Source: Chitinophaga niastensis (GTDB lineage Bacteria; Bacteroidota; Bacteroidia; Chitinophagales; Chitinophagaceae). From it: DNA of 64,000 bases. Below the pieces are notes generated by a model, which worked only from the letters and a program-made list of their open reading frames with translations, made no database searches and had not been told where the DNA came from. The DNA is taken from NCBI RefSeq assembly GCF_003014755.1, contig NZ_PYAW01000001.1, forward strand, positions 1,984,001 through 2,048,000. The letters run 5' to 3'. Positions 53,752 through 62,083 of this stretch are shown piece by piece (positions within the stretch are counted from its first letter, which is position 1; every line of letters begins with the position of its first letter). A program made the position numbers and the translations under genes.

Positions 53752-54999
53752 TTATTTTTTGATAATAATGGTGGAATTATTTACCGCATATTTGATATTA
53801 TTTAGATCTAATATTTTTAAGAACTCAGATAGATTTTCGTTGCGTTTTAATTTACCTGTGAATTTTACATCTGTGACATGATCTTCAAACTGAACATTTA
53901 CATCGTACCATCTTTCTATTTGTCTCATTACAGCAGAAAGGGGTACAGCGGAAAATTGAGAATATCCGTTTTTCCATGCTATTACTGAATTGACATCTAC
54001 CTGCTCATTGAGGTTCATTTCTCCATTCCGGGCCATATTTACCTGCTGGTTAGGTGACAATAACCGGGTTTGCAGGGAGCTATGTGATTGTACTTTTACT
54101 TTTCCTTCTAATAAGGTGGTGCTGGCAAACGGTTCATTTGAGTACGAGTTTATATTGAACCTGGTTCCTAACACTTCCACACTAAAGCCAGCTTTACCGG
54201 CTGATTTATTATCTGCTTCAACGATAAACGGCACCGATTGATCGCGGGCACCTACCAGGTGTTTGACTTCAAAGTATGCCTCTCCGGTAATGTATACCTT
54301 TCGTTCTGTGGCAGGAAAAACTACCGGGAATCTGATGGAGGAAGCGGCGTTCAACCATACTTTACTGCCATCAGATAGTTGCAGGGAATATTGGCCACCA
54401 CGGGGTGTGCTAATGTTGTTGTACAGTATTTTTTCATCATTCTTTTCTTCTGTACTATAAATGATTTCACCACTTTTAGGTTTTACTATGCGGCCTGTTC
54501 CCTGCATCGCAAGCAGTCCGTTCTGTGCACTGTCTAATACGATTGTTTGCCCGTTGTTTAGGGTAAGGGTAGCCTTATTACCTCCACTGGTAATATTCAA
54601 AGGATTGGGTGTGGTTTGAGCCACTTCCTGTAACGGAGTATTTACGGAACGGTGAGCGTAATAATAATATGACACGCCAACAAGCGCTGCTACCATTGCT
54701 GCCGCTGCCTGGTACCGCCACCTGGAAAATAATTTCTTTGGTTGTCTATCGGTTTTAGTAGCTATATCAGGTGTGTTGGTAAGTATTTGGCTCAATACGT
54801 TTTCGGCATCCGTATTACTTAAAAGTATATTGATTTTTTCCGGGTGCTGGTAAATGTCCTCAATAGTTTGGGCAATCAGCTCCTTTACAGTTATTTTATT
54901 TCCGGGAAGGGAGAATAAATCAAATAATTCCGATAGTTCTTCTTCGGAACAGCTATCATTTACATATTTATGGAATAATTCCAGCAATCGGTCCTGCAT
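53752..54999 (-). CDS. FecR family anti-sigma factor
   Basis: This 415-residue inner-membrane regulator has a cytoplasmic sigma-binding N-terminus (about 1-90) and one membrane helix (about 92-113; YQAAAAMVAALVGVSYYYYA). The periplasmic FecR domain (about 190-320) carries PRGGQYSLQLSDGSKVWLNA, then YITGEAYFEV and VEVLGTRFNINSY. The C-terminal DUF4974 domain (about 345-415) reads VPLSAVMRQIERWYDVNV. It relays the signal from the STN domain of the SusC partner to the sigma factor. It stands between sigma gene and susC in the usual order. Confidence 0.94.
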   Translation of the reverse strand: MQDRLLELFHKYVNDSCSEEELSELFDLFSLPGNKITVKELIAQTIEDIYQHPEKINILLSNTDAENVLSQILTNTPDIATKTDRQPKKLFSRWRYQAAAAMVAALVGVSYYYYAHRSVNTPLQEVAQTTPNPLNITSGGNKATLTLNNGQTIVLDSAQNGLLAMQGTGRIVKPKSGEIIYSTEEKNDEKILYNNISTPRGGQYSLQLSDGSKVWLNAASSIRFPVVFPATERKVYITGEAYFEVKHLVGARDQSVPFIVEADNKSAGKAGFSVEVLGTRFNINSYSNEPFASTTLLEGKVKVQSHSSLQTRLLSPNQQVNMARNGEMNLNEQVDVNSVIAWKNGYSQFSAVPLSAVMRQIERWYDVNVQFEDHVTDVKFTGKLKRNENLSEFLKILDLNNIKYAVNNSTIIIKK

Positions 55000-55078
55000 A
55001 AACGCTTATATAAGTGCCACTAAAAGTATTAGACGCACCGCATTTATACAAAGGGGTAGATAAAAAAAAATATTTTTT

Positions 55079-55756
55079 TCAGAAAACCACAGTATCATCT
55101 AACGTATTTGAAATCAAGGTATTAATTTCATTCGAATGAGAGTGGTCTTCATGGGGGGATGGGTAGACTTCACCAAAATTGTGTGTGTAGTCGCAAACGC
55201 ATAACAGAATTACCAGTAAGAAGCTTTGATCCCGCAAAAAGGTTTGGACAACTTTGTTGGCGGCCATTATATGTTTCTTAACGGTTTCTTTGGATATTTT
55301 CAGTTGCGTGGCTATTTCATCATGACTAAACCCTGCTGTTCTGCTTAAATGGTACACATGTTTTTGCTGAGGGGTTAATAAACGGGCGGCCTTGGATAAA
55401 GTAGTCTGCAGGTCGCGCAACTTAATAGATTCTTCCGTGCCGCTGTCAATATCCGTGCTATTTTCATGAATTGTTTTGATAGCTTTTATTTCTGCTTTTT
55501 TTCTTCTTAGCTTACTATAGATATTATTCCGCACCATGGTATGCAGGTAGGCATTGAAGTTGTCGATTTCATGAAGGGATTCCCGGTTTAACCAAATGGT
55601 AGTAAATACTTCCTGTAATACATCTTTGCTGTTAATGTCGGATTTCAATAATTTTTGGGCGGTGAAATATACTTTCGCCCTATGTTTTTCAAATAATCTT
55701 ATAAATGCAGTTTCGTCCCCCGCAGCTATCGCAAGCAAAAGCATTTTATCCTCCAT
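55079..55756 (-). CDS. ECF RNA polymerase sigma factor (FecI/RpoE-like)
   Basis: This 225-residue protein has sigma region 2 (about 10-80; AFIRLFEKHRAKVYFTAQKL, shortened; DVLQEVFTTIWLNRESL) and region 4 (about 125-185; LTPQQKHVYHLSRTAGFSHDEIATQL, shortened; ISKETVKKHIMAANK). The tail after region 4 has a small hydrophobic stretch (FLLVILLCVC) that is unusual but seen in Bacteroidota relatives. With the FecR gene it controls the second SusCD operon; its own promoter must lie at about 55757-55930. Confidence 0.93.
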   Translation of the reverse strand: MEDKMLLLAIAAGDETAFIRLFEKHRAKVYFTAQKLLKSDINSKDVLQEVFTTIWLNRESLHEIDNFNAYLHTMVRNNIYSKLRRKKAEIKAIKTIHENSTDIDSGTEESIKLRDLQTTLSKAARLLTPQQKHVYHLSRTAGFSHDEIATQLKISKETVKKHIMAANKVVQTFLRDQSFLLVILLCVCDYTHNFGEVYPSPHEDHSHSNEINTLISNTLDDTVVF

Positions 55757-55931
55757 TGTTAGCCAATTACTTAGTCCTACTAAAATAGTGAAAATATAGT
55801 TATAAGTTTTGATGTATCATACTGTCGGGCAAGTGGGAAAAAAAAATGGGCGTTTAATTGTAAGGTAGTAAGTGACAGTTAAGGCGATTAAGGGGGTCTA
55901 AAATGATTGGAGGAAATTAAAGGAGGGCTGA

Positions 55932-56123
55932 TTAACTAATCGAGTAAAAAGAAGAAACCTGCTTATTGAGCAGTTGATTGGCCGCTTCATGTTTAACGAT
56001 CAGCCGTCCTAAATGAAAGTAGGTGAATACCATCAAACTATTGGTATTCTTTAAAGCCTGATGTCTGACAGCTTCCGGTAAATCAACCACTTGTTTGAAT
56101 AATATATTGCCTGTTATCTTCAT
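55932..56123 (-). pseudogene. Fragment of a DUF1016/YhcG-type nuclease N-terminal domain
   Basis: This 63-residue frame has ILFKQVVDLPEAVRHQALKN, then TNSLMVFTYFHLGRLIVKHE, which matches the first helices of the DUF1016 N-terminal domain of PDDEXK nuclease-like proteins. Homology stops after VKHE. The reading then runs into a terminator-like stretch (ctgctcaataagcag, then ttcttcttttt). The nuclease domain is absent, so it is probably a truncated relic. A short expressed protein cannot be excluded. Confidence 0.45.
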
Positions 56124-56202
56124 TTTTTCGCCCCCTCTATTTCACCATACGAAAATGTTTTGACGCATGTATTGTTGTATTTGGTCAGTAGTAATTATTA
56201 TT

Positions 56203-58401
56203 TTAAAGTGCCTCCAGTTCCAGTACAGAGCTGGTTTCTATTTTCTTCATATACCATTTCAGTCCCTGGTACATCAGCGCCTCACCACTGAATACCTTAC
56301 CACTTTCGGGAAACTGAGGTGGGGCGTCTTTCAATAAATTTATTTCTGTAACCCTGTAGTTTTTCTTTGGATCCAGGCCATTGAATTTCCATTCTGGCCA
56401 GGTATCCTGCTGCATTGTTTCCATGTCGTAGGCAAATACCACGGCTTTGTTCCTTGCGCTGTCTACATACATCAACGATGAAAAATTAGTAGCATAGGGG
56501 GATACGAGCCGGTACAGGGAGCCATAATTGATCACATTTTGCAGCCGGTGATAATTATCCACCGTTGTGTGGGCAAGCGCCAGCTCCTGATCATTTAGCT
56601 TTTTTACAACAATATCAAAACCAAGCTTACCCGCCATTGCCACATCCATTTTATATTTCAGTGATTCACGGCCGGCAGCGGTTACATGTGCACATACGGT
56701 GAGGGCGGGATAAAAATAGGAAGTGGCCCATTGTAGACGTATCCTGTCTACAGGATAAGTATTATCACTTGGCCAAAACTCCTGGAAGTACTTCATCGCA
56801 CCGAATTCTACCCGACCGCCACCACTGGCGCAAAGCATCATATCGAGATTTGGATACTTATTGCGGATACGTTCCAGTATGTTGTACCAGGCTTGTGTGT
56901 AACGTATATACAAACTGTTTTGGTCCTTTTTTAAATAGGGGCTATAAGCGTTATCCATAGAACGGTTACAATCCCATTTTATGTAAGCAATTCCCGGTGC
57001 TTCTTTCATCAGGTTGTCAACTACGTCAAATACAAAATCCTGTACCTTGGGATTAATCAGGTCCAGTAACAACTGCGTACGGTACAAATGCTGTGGGCGG
57101 TTCGGTGCAATCATCAGCCAGTCGGGATGCTGCTCATACAATTCACTCTTAGGGTTTACCATTTCAGGCTCTATCCATATGCCAAACCGAAGTCCTTTGC
57201 TTGTTGCTTCTTTTACCAGGTGGCCGATACCTCCTGGTAATTTCTTTCTATTAGTCTGCCAGTCACCCAGCCCGGCGCGGGAATGATCACGTGGATATTT
57301 GTTTCCAAACCAGCCATCATCCAGCAAAAACAAATCAACACCTAATTTATTGGCGTCGTCAAAAAGATTTACAATCGTATCCTGGTTGAAGGCAAAATAA
57401 GTTGCCTCCCAATTATTAAGAAGTGTTAATCGTTTTTGCCGCCCGTTCCAGATGCCATAATCGATAGCCCAGCGATGAAAATTGCGGCTTACCTGGCCAG
57501 TACCGCTATTGGAATAGGTAAAAATGAAATGTGGTGTTTCGAATTTTTCGGTTGGTTCTAACGCGTATGAAGAAGCATAAGCATTGATTCCCGGTATAAT
57601 TTTTAATGTATTGCCCATATCAATATTCAGTTTCAAAGTTTCAAACTGTATATTGAAGTTTCCGCTATAGGCAAGTGTTCCGGCGAAAACTTCACCGGCA
57701 GTTTCTGTAACATCTTTTGTCGGCGAAATAAGAAATGATGGATTGTAGTTGCAGGCGGTACGTACTCCCAACTTGGATTGTATGCTAAATATGCCTGGTT
57801 GTAGCAACGACTGTTTCATTTCCATTTCTTTTTCGTACTCACCATAGAAATATGTGAGATGGTTTTGGGGCCATAGAATGTTGATAAAAGCAGAGGCATA
57901 CCGGTTTAGAACCACCTTGTCCTCTTCACCATGTGAAATAGTAGTCCAGGTATCGATAATATCTTCTGCCTGGAAAGATTTATAGTGCAGCGTTACGAAG
58001 AATGGGTAAGCTGGATCTTGCAGTTGTATATCTGTTTGGACAATGTTCGGTGATAAAATCTTAGACTGGTGTGAAACATAGTTTAATACCAATGACATAT
58101 TTCCGTCTGCATGCTTCACTTCAATAGCTGGCTCATTCAGGTAGGTGGAACCGCCGGTGGCATAAGCCGTATTCAGTGTTGCATTTTCATTACGGTAGTC
58201 CGGATTTACATCTCGATATACTGATGTATTGCTTAGCTTGGGACCCAGGTATATTTGCTGTACCTGTTTATTGGTATCTATTTCAAAAACAATGGCCGTG
58301 TGATGAGTCGTAATGGCAATGGTTTGGGCCTGACTTATTTTAAGGGAACTGATTGCCAGAATAAGAAACAAATATTGTTTTGCTGCTGCTGAAATGTGCA
58401 T
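56203..58401 (-). CDS. Glycoside hydrolase family 36 alpha-galactosidase
   Basis: This 732-residue exported enzyme has a signal peptide (about 1-25, ending ISQAQ). After an N-terminal beta-supersandwich (about 27-315) comes the catalytic barrel with FLLDDGWFG, GLGDWQTN, FGIWIEPEMVNP, then IKWDCNR with nucleophile Asp477, LCASGGGR and the acid/base region WPSDNT with Asp546. All are classical GH36 alpha-galactosidase motifs, and the length is standard. It releases terminal alpha-galactose from oligosaccharides. It is on the same strand as, and upstream of, the sigma/FecR/SusCD block but has its own upstream region; membership in that regulon is uncertain. Confidence 0.94.
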   Translation of the reverse strand: MHISAAAKQYLFLILAISSLKISQAQTIAITTHHTAIVFEIDTNKQVQQIYLGPKLSNTSVYRDVNPDYRNENATLNTAYATGGSTYLNEPAIEVKHADGNMSLVLNYVSHQSKILSPNIVQTDIQLQDPAYPFFVTLHYKSFQAEDIIDTWTTISHGEEDKVVLNRYASAFINILWPQNHLTYFYGEYEKEMEMKQSLLQPGIFSIQSKLGVRTACNYNPSFLISPTKDVTETAGEVFAGTLAYSGNFNIQFETLKLNIDMGNTLKIIPGINAYASSYALEPTEKFETPHFIFTYSNSGTGQVSRNFHRWAIDYGIWNGRQKRLTLLNNWEATYFAFNQDTIVNLFDDANKLGVDLFLLDDGWFGNKYPRDHSRAGLGDWQTNRKKLPGGIGHLVKEATSKGLRFGIWIEPEMVNPKSELYEQHPDWLMIAPNRPQHLYRTQLLLDLINPKVQDFVFDVVDNLMKEAPGIAYIKWDCNRSMDNAYSPYLKKDQNSLYIRYTQAWYNILERIRNKYPNLDMMLCASGGGRVEFGAMKYFQEFWPSDNTYPVDRIRLQWATSYFYPALTVCAHVTAAGRESLKYKMDVAMAGKLGFDIVVKKLNDQELALAHTTVDNYHRLQNVINYGSLYRLVSPYATNFSSLMYVDSARNKAVVFAYDMETMQQDTWPEWKFNGLDPKKNYRVTEINLLKDAPPQFPESGKVFSGEALMYQGLKWYMKKIETSSVLELEAL

Positions 58402-59135
58402 ATGATTTGTTGTATAAAATAAACTGTTTTTGAATTACCATTTTACTACCAGCTATACATATGCCGTCCGGACCCAACTTTCCTCTTTGAATGATCTTTA
58501 GTTTATTTGTATAACAATCATAAAACCGTTTACATTCTTTTAAAGTGTAGGTTACGTCAATTGCCTGGTATTATCTTTGTTTTTAATGCCCCCTACCTAC
58601 CATTTAACCCCGGAAAATAGCAAAATTTTCTGATGAACATTATGAAGGCTGTAAGAAATAAAAATTTAGATTTCGGAAATTAATGTTAGAAAAACATGTT
58701 TTTTTCTTCTGACGAAAGTATGTAAAGGAAATAGTACTTGCATTCAGGAGTTAAAAATTGTAAAGAATTGGTGAAAATATAATAAATGCGTGCCCGAAGA
58801 GATGACCGCCAGCATGTGAGAAAGTTGAAAACTAAATTGTGGATGCTCGTAAATAGTTTCGATATCTGAATAACGAAACTTTAAGCAATGGTACAATAGA
58901 GACGAGCTACTATACTGATAAGGGAGATATAGTGATTATCTACTGCAAATATTGGTTAATTGACAATTGCAAATGAATTTCCGGGTTGATGATTGCTCTT
59001 TTTCAAACCGGCTATGGTCAAAACGGAAATCAAATCAATATAGGGTTTCTGAAAGGGTTATAACCCAAAATACATTTACCTGGGTCAGATATTGTATAAT
59101 TTCGTATCTTGAAGTGAACATTGTCAATACTCGTT
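58402..59135. other. Long AT-rich intergenic stretch with short palindromes
   Basis: No convincing gene is found in these 734 bp. Short symmetric elements are visible: aaaaacatgttttt near 58690-58703, an agtttcg...cgaaact pair near 58853-58885, and the perfect 12-mer gggttataaccc at 59055-59066. Two promoters facing outward must lie here, one for the GH36 gene and one for the effector-like gene at 59136. Confidence 0.4.
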
Positions 59136-59822
59136 ATGCCCAATATTTACGATCATAAAAGAGACCGCGTTGTTGCAAACAATTCCAATGCAGATAACAT
59201 TTCTGCTGCTGCTAAAAGCTACCCTGCAGTTACTCCATCATTATCTTCAACGCAGGACCAGCCTGTTTCTACCTTGGATGCACGCAGTACAAATGCTCCT
59301 TTTCAATTAAAAAATACGGGTGTTGTCCAGCTGAATAAAAAATGGATGGACTATAACCATATGTACTTTTCTGAAGATTTTACAGCAAGGCATTTATCGT
59401 TTAGTAGCCTTGATGCAAGGGTTAGATCAGTACAGCGTGGATTAAAAGATGGACTGGATGAGTCTACGGTAATAGTGGCAGATGATAGCAAAAGGTGGGC
59501 ATTACTGAATGACTTTTCTAAAGATTATAATAACGAGGAGCATGACAAAAATGATAACATTGTATATTCCAAGTATAGATTTACGGTAGTTGCTACTACT
59601 TATATTGGTGATCATGAATATGCACTTGGAACATGTCATGAGTATGATACGCAGGAATATGAGCAGGTGATGGTAGTTGGTGGTGTTGGATTAAATGATC
59701 AGTACTTTGGACAAATCGGCCATTTGCATTATGCAAAAGACGGTACGCCTAAAGGAATTAAATACCGGACAAAGGTTTTCGCTAATAGCAATGAGTGGCT
59801 AATTCCTATGGACGGGAAGTAA
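59136..59822 (+). CDS. Possible effector-like protein with polymorphic-toxin-type N-terminal leader (unknown function)
   Basis: From the ATG at 59136 the protein has 228 residues. The first 60 residues are low-complexity and polar (ANNSNADNISAAAKS; TPSLSSTQ). Then comes APFQLKNTGVVQLNKKW, which resembles the joint before and after the DUF4157 (eCIS core) domain in Bacteroidota effectors carried by extracellular contractile injection systems; the core domain itself is absent here. The C-terminal 150 residues (YSKYRFTVVATTYIGDHEY, VMVVGGVGLNDQYFGQIGH) match no family I know. There is no signal peptide. The effector reading is inference from the short joint only. A TTG start at 59121 is possible. 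Confidence 0.6.
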   Translation: MPNIYDHKRDRVVANNSNADNISAAAKSYPAVTPSLSSTQDQPVSTLDARSTNAPFQLKNTGVVQLNKKWMDYNHMYFSEDFTARHLSFSSLDARVRSVQRGLKDGLDESTVIVADDSKRWALLNDFSKDYNNEEHDKNDNIVYSKYRFTVVATTYIGDHEYALGTCHEYDTQEYEQVMVVGGVGLNDQYFGQIGHLHYAKDGTPKGIKYRTKVFANSNEWLIPMDGK

Positions 59823-60059
59823 CTATTTACGCAGTAATATTCTAAACGTAGTGCCTTTATTTATTTCCGAAGACTTCACAGTAAGCCTTCCTTTATGATA
59901 TTTCTCAATAATGCGTTTCGCTAAGGAAAGCTCTAATCCCCAGCCGCGTTTGATAATTTGTCCCCTTTTTCTGCGGGCGAAGAGGGACAAAGTTCGAACC
60001 TGTTTGCACAAGATCTGAATAAAATTATAAATTGTCTGAAGGATTGGGTTCCATAGCAT
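59823..60059 (-). pseudogene. Histidine kinase C-terminal scrap fused to repeat copy E
   Basis: The last 41 codons (59823-59948) encode the end of a histidine-kinase ATPase domain: GWGLELSLAKRIIEKYHKG, the G2 box and following helix, then KGTTFRIL. Upstream in the same frame the sequence is repeat copy E (59971-60024), so the open frame of 78 codons is an accidental fusion. The dimerisation domain, N box and G1 box are absent. Non-functional remnant. Confidence 0.8.
59971..60024 (-). repeat. Junction repeat, copy E
   Basis: On the minus strand this copy reads attttattcagatc, then tgcaaacaggttcgaacttt and gtccctcttcgcccgcag. It differs from copies A-D in having no hairpin directly after it; the histidine-kinase scrap follows instead. 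Confidence 0.65.
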
Positions 60060-60106
60060 ATTCCTATAACGATGGATCAGTCAAAACTCATTACTAAAAT
60101 TAACAG

Positions 60107-60904
60107 CTACATTCTCTTCAAATTAAATTCCATGGCCAAAATGTTGTCGTATTCATTTTCTTCAAAGCTGTAGCTTTCGGTTTTACCATTTGCTATGGAC
60201 TTAATAAAACCTCTGAATAGGATTTTTTTGCCTAACGGATTTTGTAAAACAACCAGCAAATTTTGCACGAAAAATGAATCGGCATGGGTTGAATTGAAAT
60301 AGTTGGCAGGTTTGAAATCAATCCATCTTTGCGGATGCAAATTAAAAGAATAGAGGTGCCTCCATTCATTATTGATTAAGCTTTTCAGTAAATATTCATT
60401 GTCAGCTGTTTTCATTAATGAAAAGGTTTCGGACCCTTGTTTTTCCTCCGATTCAAATGACGATAACTTTAAGGGTTCCCTAATTCCGTCACCTCCAAAA
60501 CCCAAATCTATCAGATATTCTTCATTTTCAATGGTCGCAATAATGGCCATGTGAGTTCTGGGATTTTCAACTGGAGTTATTAAGGGACGTGCAGCAACAA
60601 ATATATAGGGAACTCCTATTTTTTGAAGGGCTAGTGCAAATAAACCATTCACTTCATAACAATATCCGCCACGTTTGCGGCCAATAATTTTATCTACAAT
60701 ATCGTCCCCTACCAATGAAATGGTTTTGCGGTCTTGAACATCTAAGTTTTCAAAGGGAATACTAAACAACTGGCATTGCATCATTTTACTGATAGATCCA
60801 ATGTTTAAGTGGACGTCGCCAATAAAATGAATTCTATCCAGGTAGCTTTGTAATTCAAAATTGCTCGAATCTATGTGGTTAGGATAAACTGTAAACGCGT
60901 TCAT
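60107..60904 (-). CDS. Arylamine N-acetyltransferase
   Basis: This 265-residue NAT-family enzyme has the catalytic triad clearly in place: Cys82 in RGGYCYEVNGLF, His118 in RTHMAI and Asp133 in YLIDLGFGG. The N-terminal helical domain (IPFENLDV) and the length are standard. It transfers acetyl from acetyl-CoA to arylamines or hydrazines; related enzymes also make amide bonds in natural products. It stands alone, so the detoxification role is inferred from family. Confidence 0.93.
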   Translation of the reverse strand: MNAFTVYPNHIDSSNFELQSYLDRIHFIGDVHLNIGSISKMMQCQLFSIPFENLDVQDRKTISLVGDDIVDKIIGRKRGGYCYEVNGLFALALQKIGVPYIFVAARPLITPVENPRTHMAIIATIENEEYLIDLGFGGDGIREPLKLSSFESEEKQGSETFSLMKTADNEYLLKSLINNEWRHLYSFNLHPQRWIDFKPANYFNSTHADSFFVQNLLVVLQNPLGKKILFRGFIKSIANGKTESYSFEENEYDNILAMEFNLKRM

Positions 60905-61310
60905 TAGACTATAAAAGGTTGTTTTAAAAGTAAAATATGGTGAATAGCATATTCAATAGCGGCGGACAAACCATCGGATACTGAACAACTCCTCCAAAGG
61001 CCATATTTGTTGTTGTCATGGATTATTGATATTTAACAATACAAATATCTGTAATAAAAAGATGCTGTTTATACACTCAGGTTAATTAATGTTTACCTGC
61101 AATCACTTCTTACTCAGTTTATGCTCAACCCGGTTATCCTGTGACTTTTAACTTCTTTTTTATAACCAAAACTCTCAAAGGAGAGAAAGTGGATACGTTT
61201 TACCTGATTGCGTACTGAGAAAAAAGGTATCACCGCTGATAAAAAATAAGGCAATTACATACCTGTTTAACCCCTAACTGAAAAAAACGAAATTAGAAAT
61301 TGGCAAGAAA
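60905..61310. other. Spacer holding a 3' fragment of a tautomerase gene
   Basis: The 38 bases at 61211-61248 (cgtactgagaaaaaa, then ggtatcaccgctgat) match the last 39 bases of the tautomerase gene at 40833-40871 except for one substitution and one lost A, which breaks the frame. The rest of this 406-bp stretch has no gene. The fragment marks a duplication or recombination between this region and the 40.8 kb cluster. Confidence 0.7.
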
Positions 61311-61631
61311 ATGCAAGAAAAATACATATTTAATATAAAACTAATGGATGCAAAAATTGAGATGCAAAAATATTTGATAGACTTGGCTGTCAAATTAATT
61401 CAAGATGGGTATTGGGTGGAAAAAGAAAAGGACAAACTTACCAAATTAATTTTGTCAGCTACTATATCAATAGATGAATTTGCTACGATAGTGGCAGAGA
61501 AATTATTTCATATGCTTGAAGAAAGCATTAAGGAAAAAAAATTTGATGATCTTTTCGATGGATATTATGAAGAAGATGATAGTATTAACGAGATGTGCGC
61601 CGATCTCGAAGATCAGCAATCATTTTTTTAA
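61311..61631 (+). CDS. Small acidic protein of unknown function
   Basis: This 106-residue protein is highly helical and charged. It begins MQEKYIFNIKLMDAKIEMQKY and has an acidic tail (DDLFDGYYEEDDSINEM). I do not recognise a family. Codon use and low GC match the neighbouring small genes and differ from the rest of the window. Its 3' end overlaps that of the convergent gene at 61585 by 47 bases. Confidence 0.5.
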   Translation: MQEKYIFNIKLMDAKIEMQKYLIDLAVKLIQDGYWVEKEKDKLTKLILSATISIDEFATIVAEKLFHMLEESIKEKKFDDLFDGYYEEDDSINEMCADLEDQQSFF

Positions 61632-61959
61632 AACCTTCTTGATGTATTGTATCGTTTTTTCGGAAACCAATAGGTTTATTATTACTCCCTTGCGTTAAAA
61701 CAAAAAAGGTATGGAACACTTCCTTTATATGCGGTAGTAATAGTTTTTTTACTTGAAGATAAGATAAAGTGGTTTTGATCAACATTGATGATTCCTCGTT
61801 AGAATTCATTGTACATTTAGCATCTAATAAAGTTTTAGCTATATCCCGCCTTATTTTTTCAGAATCCTTTTTTACCCTACGGTCATAAGATAAAAAGTAA
61901 TAATGGGATTGTTTTTTATTTTCTACGTCAGGTTTAATTGCATCAGTAAATTTTGCCAT
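61585..61959 (-). CDS. Unknown protein in the AT-rich island (convergent overlap)
   Basis: This 124-residue protein is basic and helical (DRRVKKDSEKIRRDIAKTLL; MIADLRDRRTSR). It has no signal or membrane segment and no recognised domain. A 30-bp element 32 bp upstream (61991-62020) recurs before the unknown gene at 63618 with 24 of 30 bases identical, which supports a real, similarly expressed gene. The 3' end overlaps the gene at 61311. Confidence 0.5.
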   Translation of the reverse strand: MAKFTDAIKPDVENKKQSHYYFLSYDRRVKKDSEKIRRDIAKTLLDAKCTMNSNEESSMLIKTTLSYLQVKKLLLPHIKEVFHTFFVLTQGSNNKPIGFRKNDTIHQEGFKKMIADLRDRRTSR

Positions 61960-61990
61960 AAAATATAAGGGGTTAGAAATTAAAGATGCT

Positions 61991-62020
61991 TTAAATTAGT
62001 ATAAAATACGCAAACTTACA
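61991..62020 (-). promoter_or_regulatory. Conserved 30-mer upstream of an unknown gene, copy 1
   Basis: On the plus strand it reads ttaaattagtataaaatacg and ends caaacttaca. It matches 63954-63983 at 24 of 30 positions, and both copies lie just upstream of short minus-strand genes. This could be a shared promoter or operator, or a direct repeat left by a mobile element. Confidence 0.5.
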
Positions 62021-62083
62021 CCGCTTCAGACCCTCTTTTTCACAAATCAATTAAGCTACAGTATTTAATAATTAGCCACACTA

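Noticed and set aside
58967..59158. Plus-strand 63-codon frame before the effector-like gene
   Set aside because: No domain; overlaps the start of the real gene in another frame and is AT-rich spacer sequence.
17081..60024. tRNA genes at the five gttcgaac cores
   Set aside because: The T-loop-like string is not flanked by a D-arm, anticodon arm or closing acceptor stem; no cloverleaf can be drawn.
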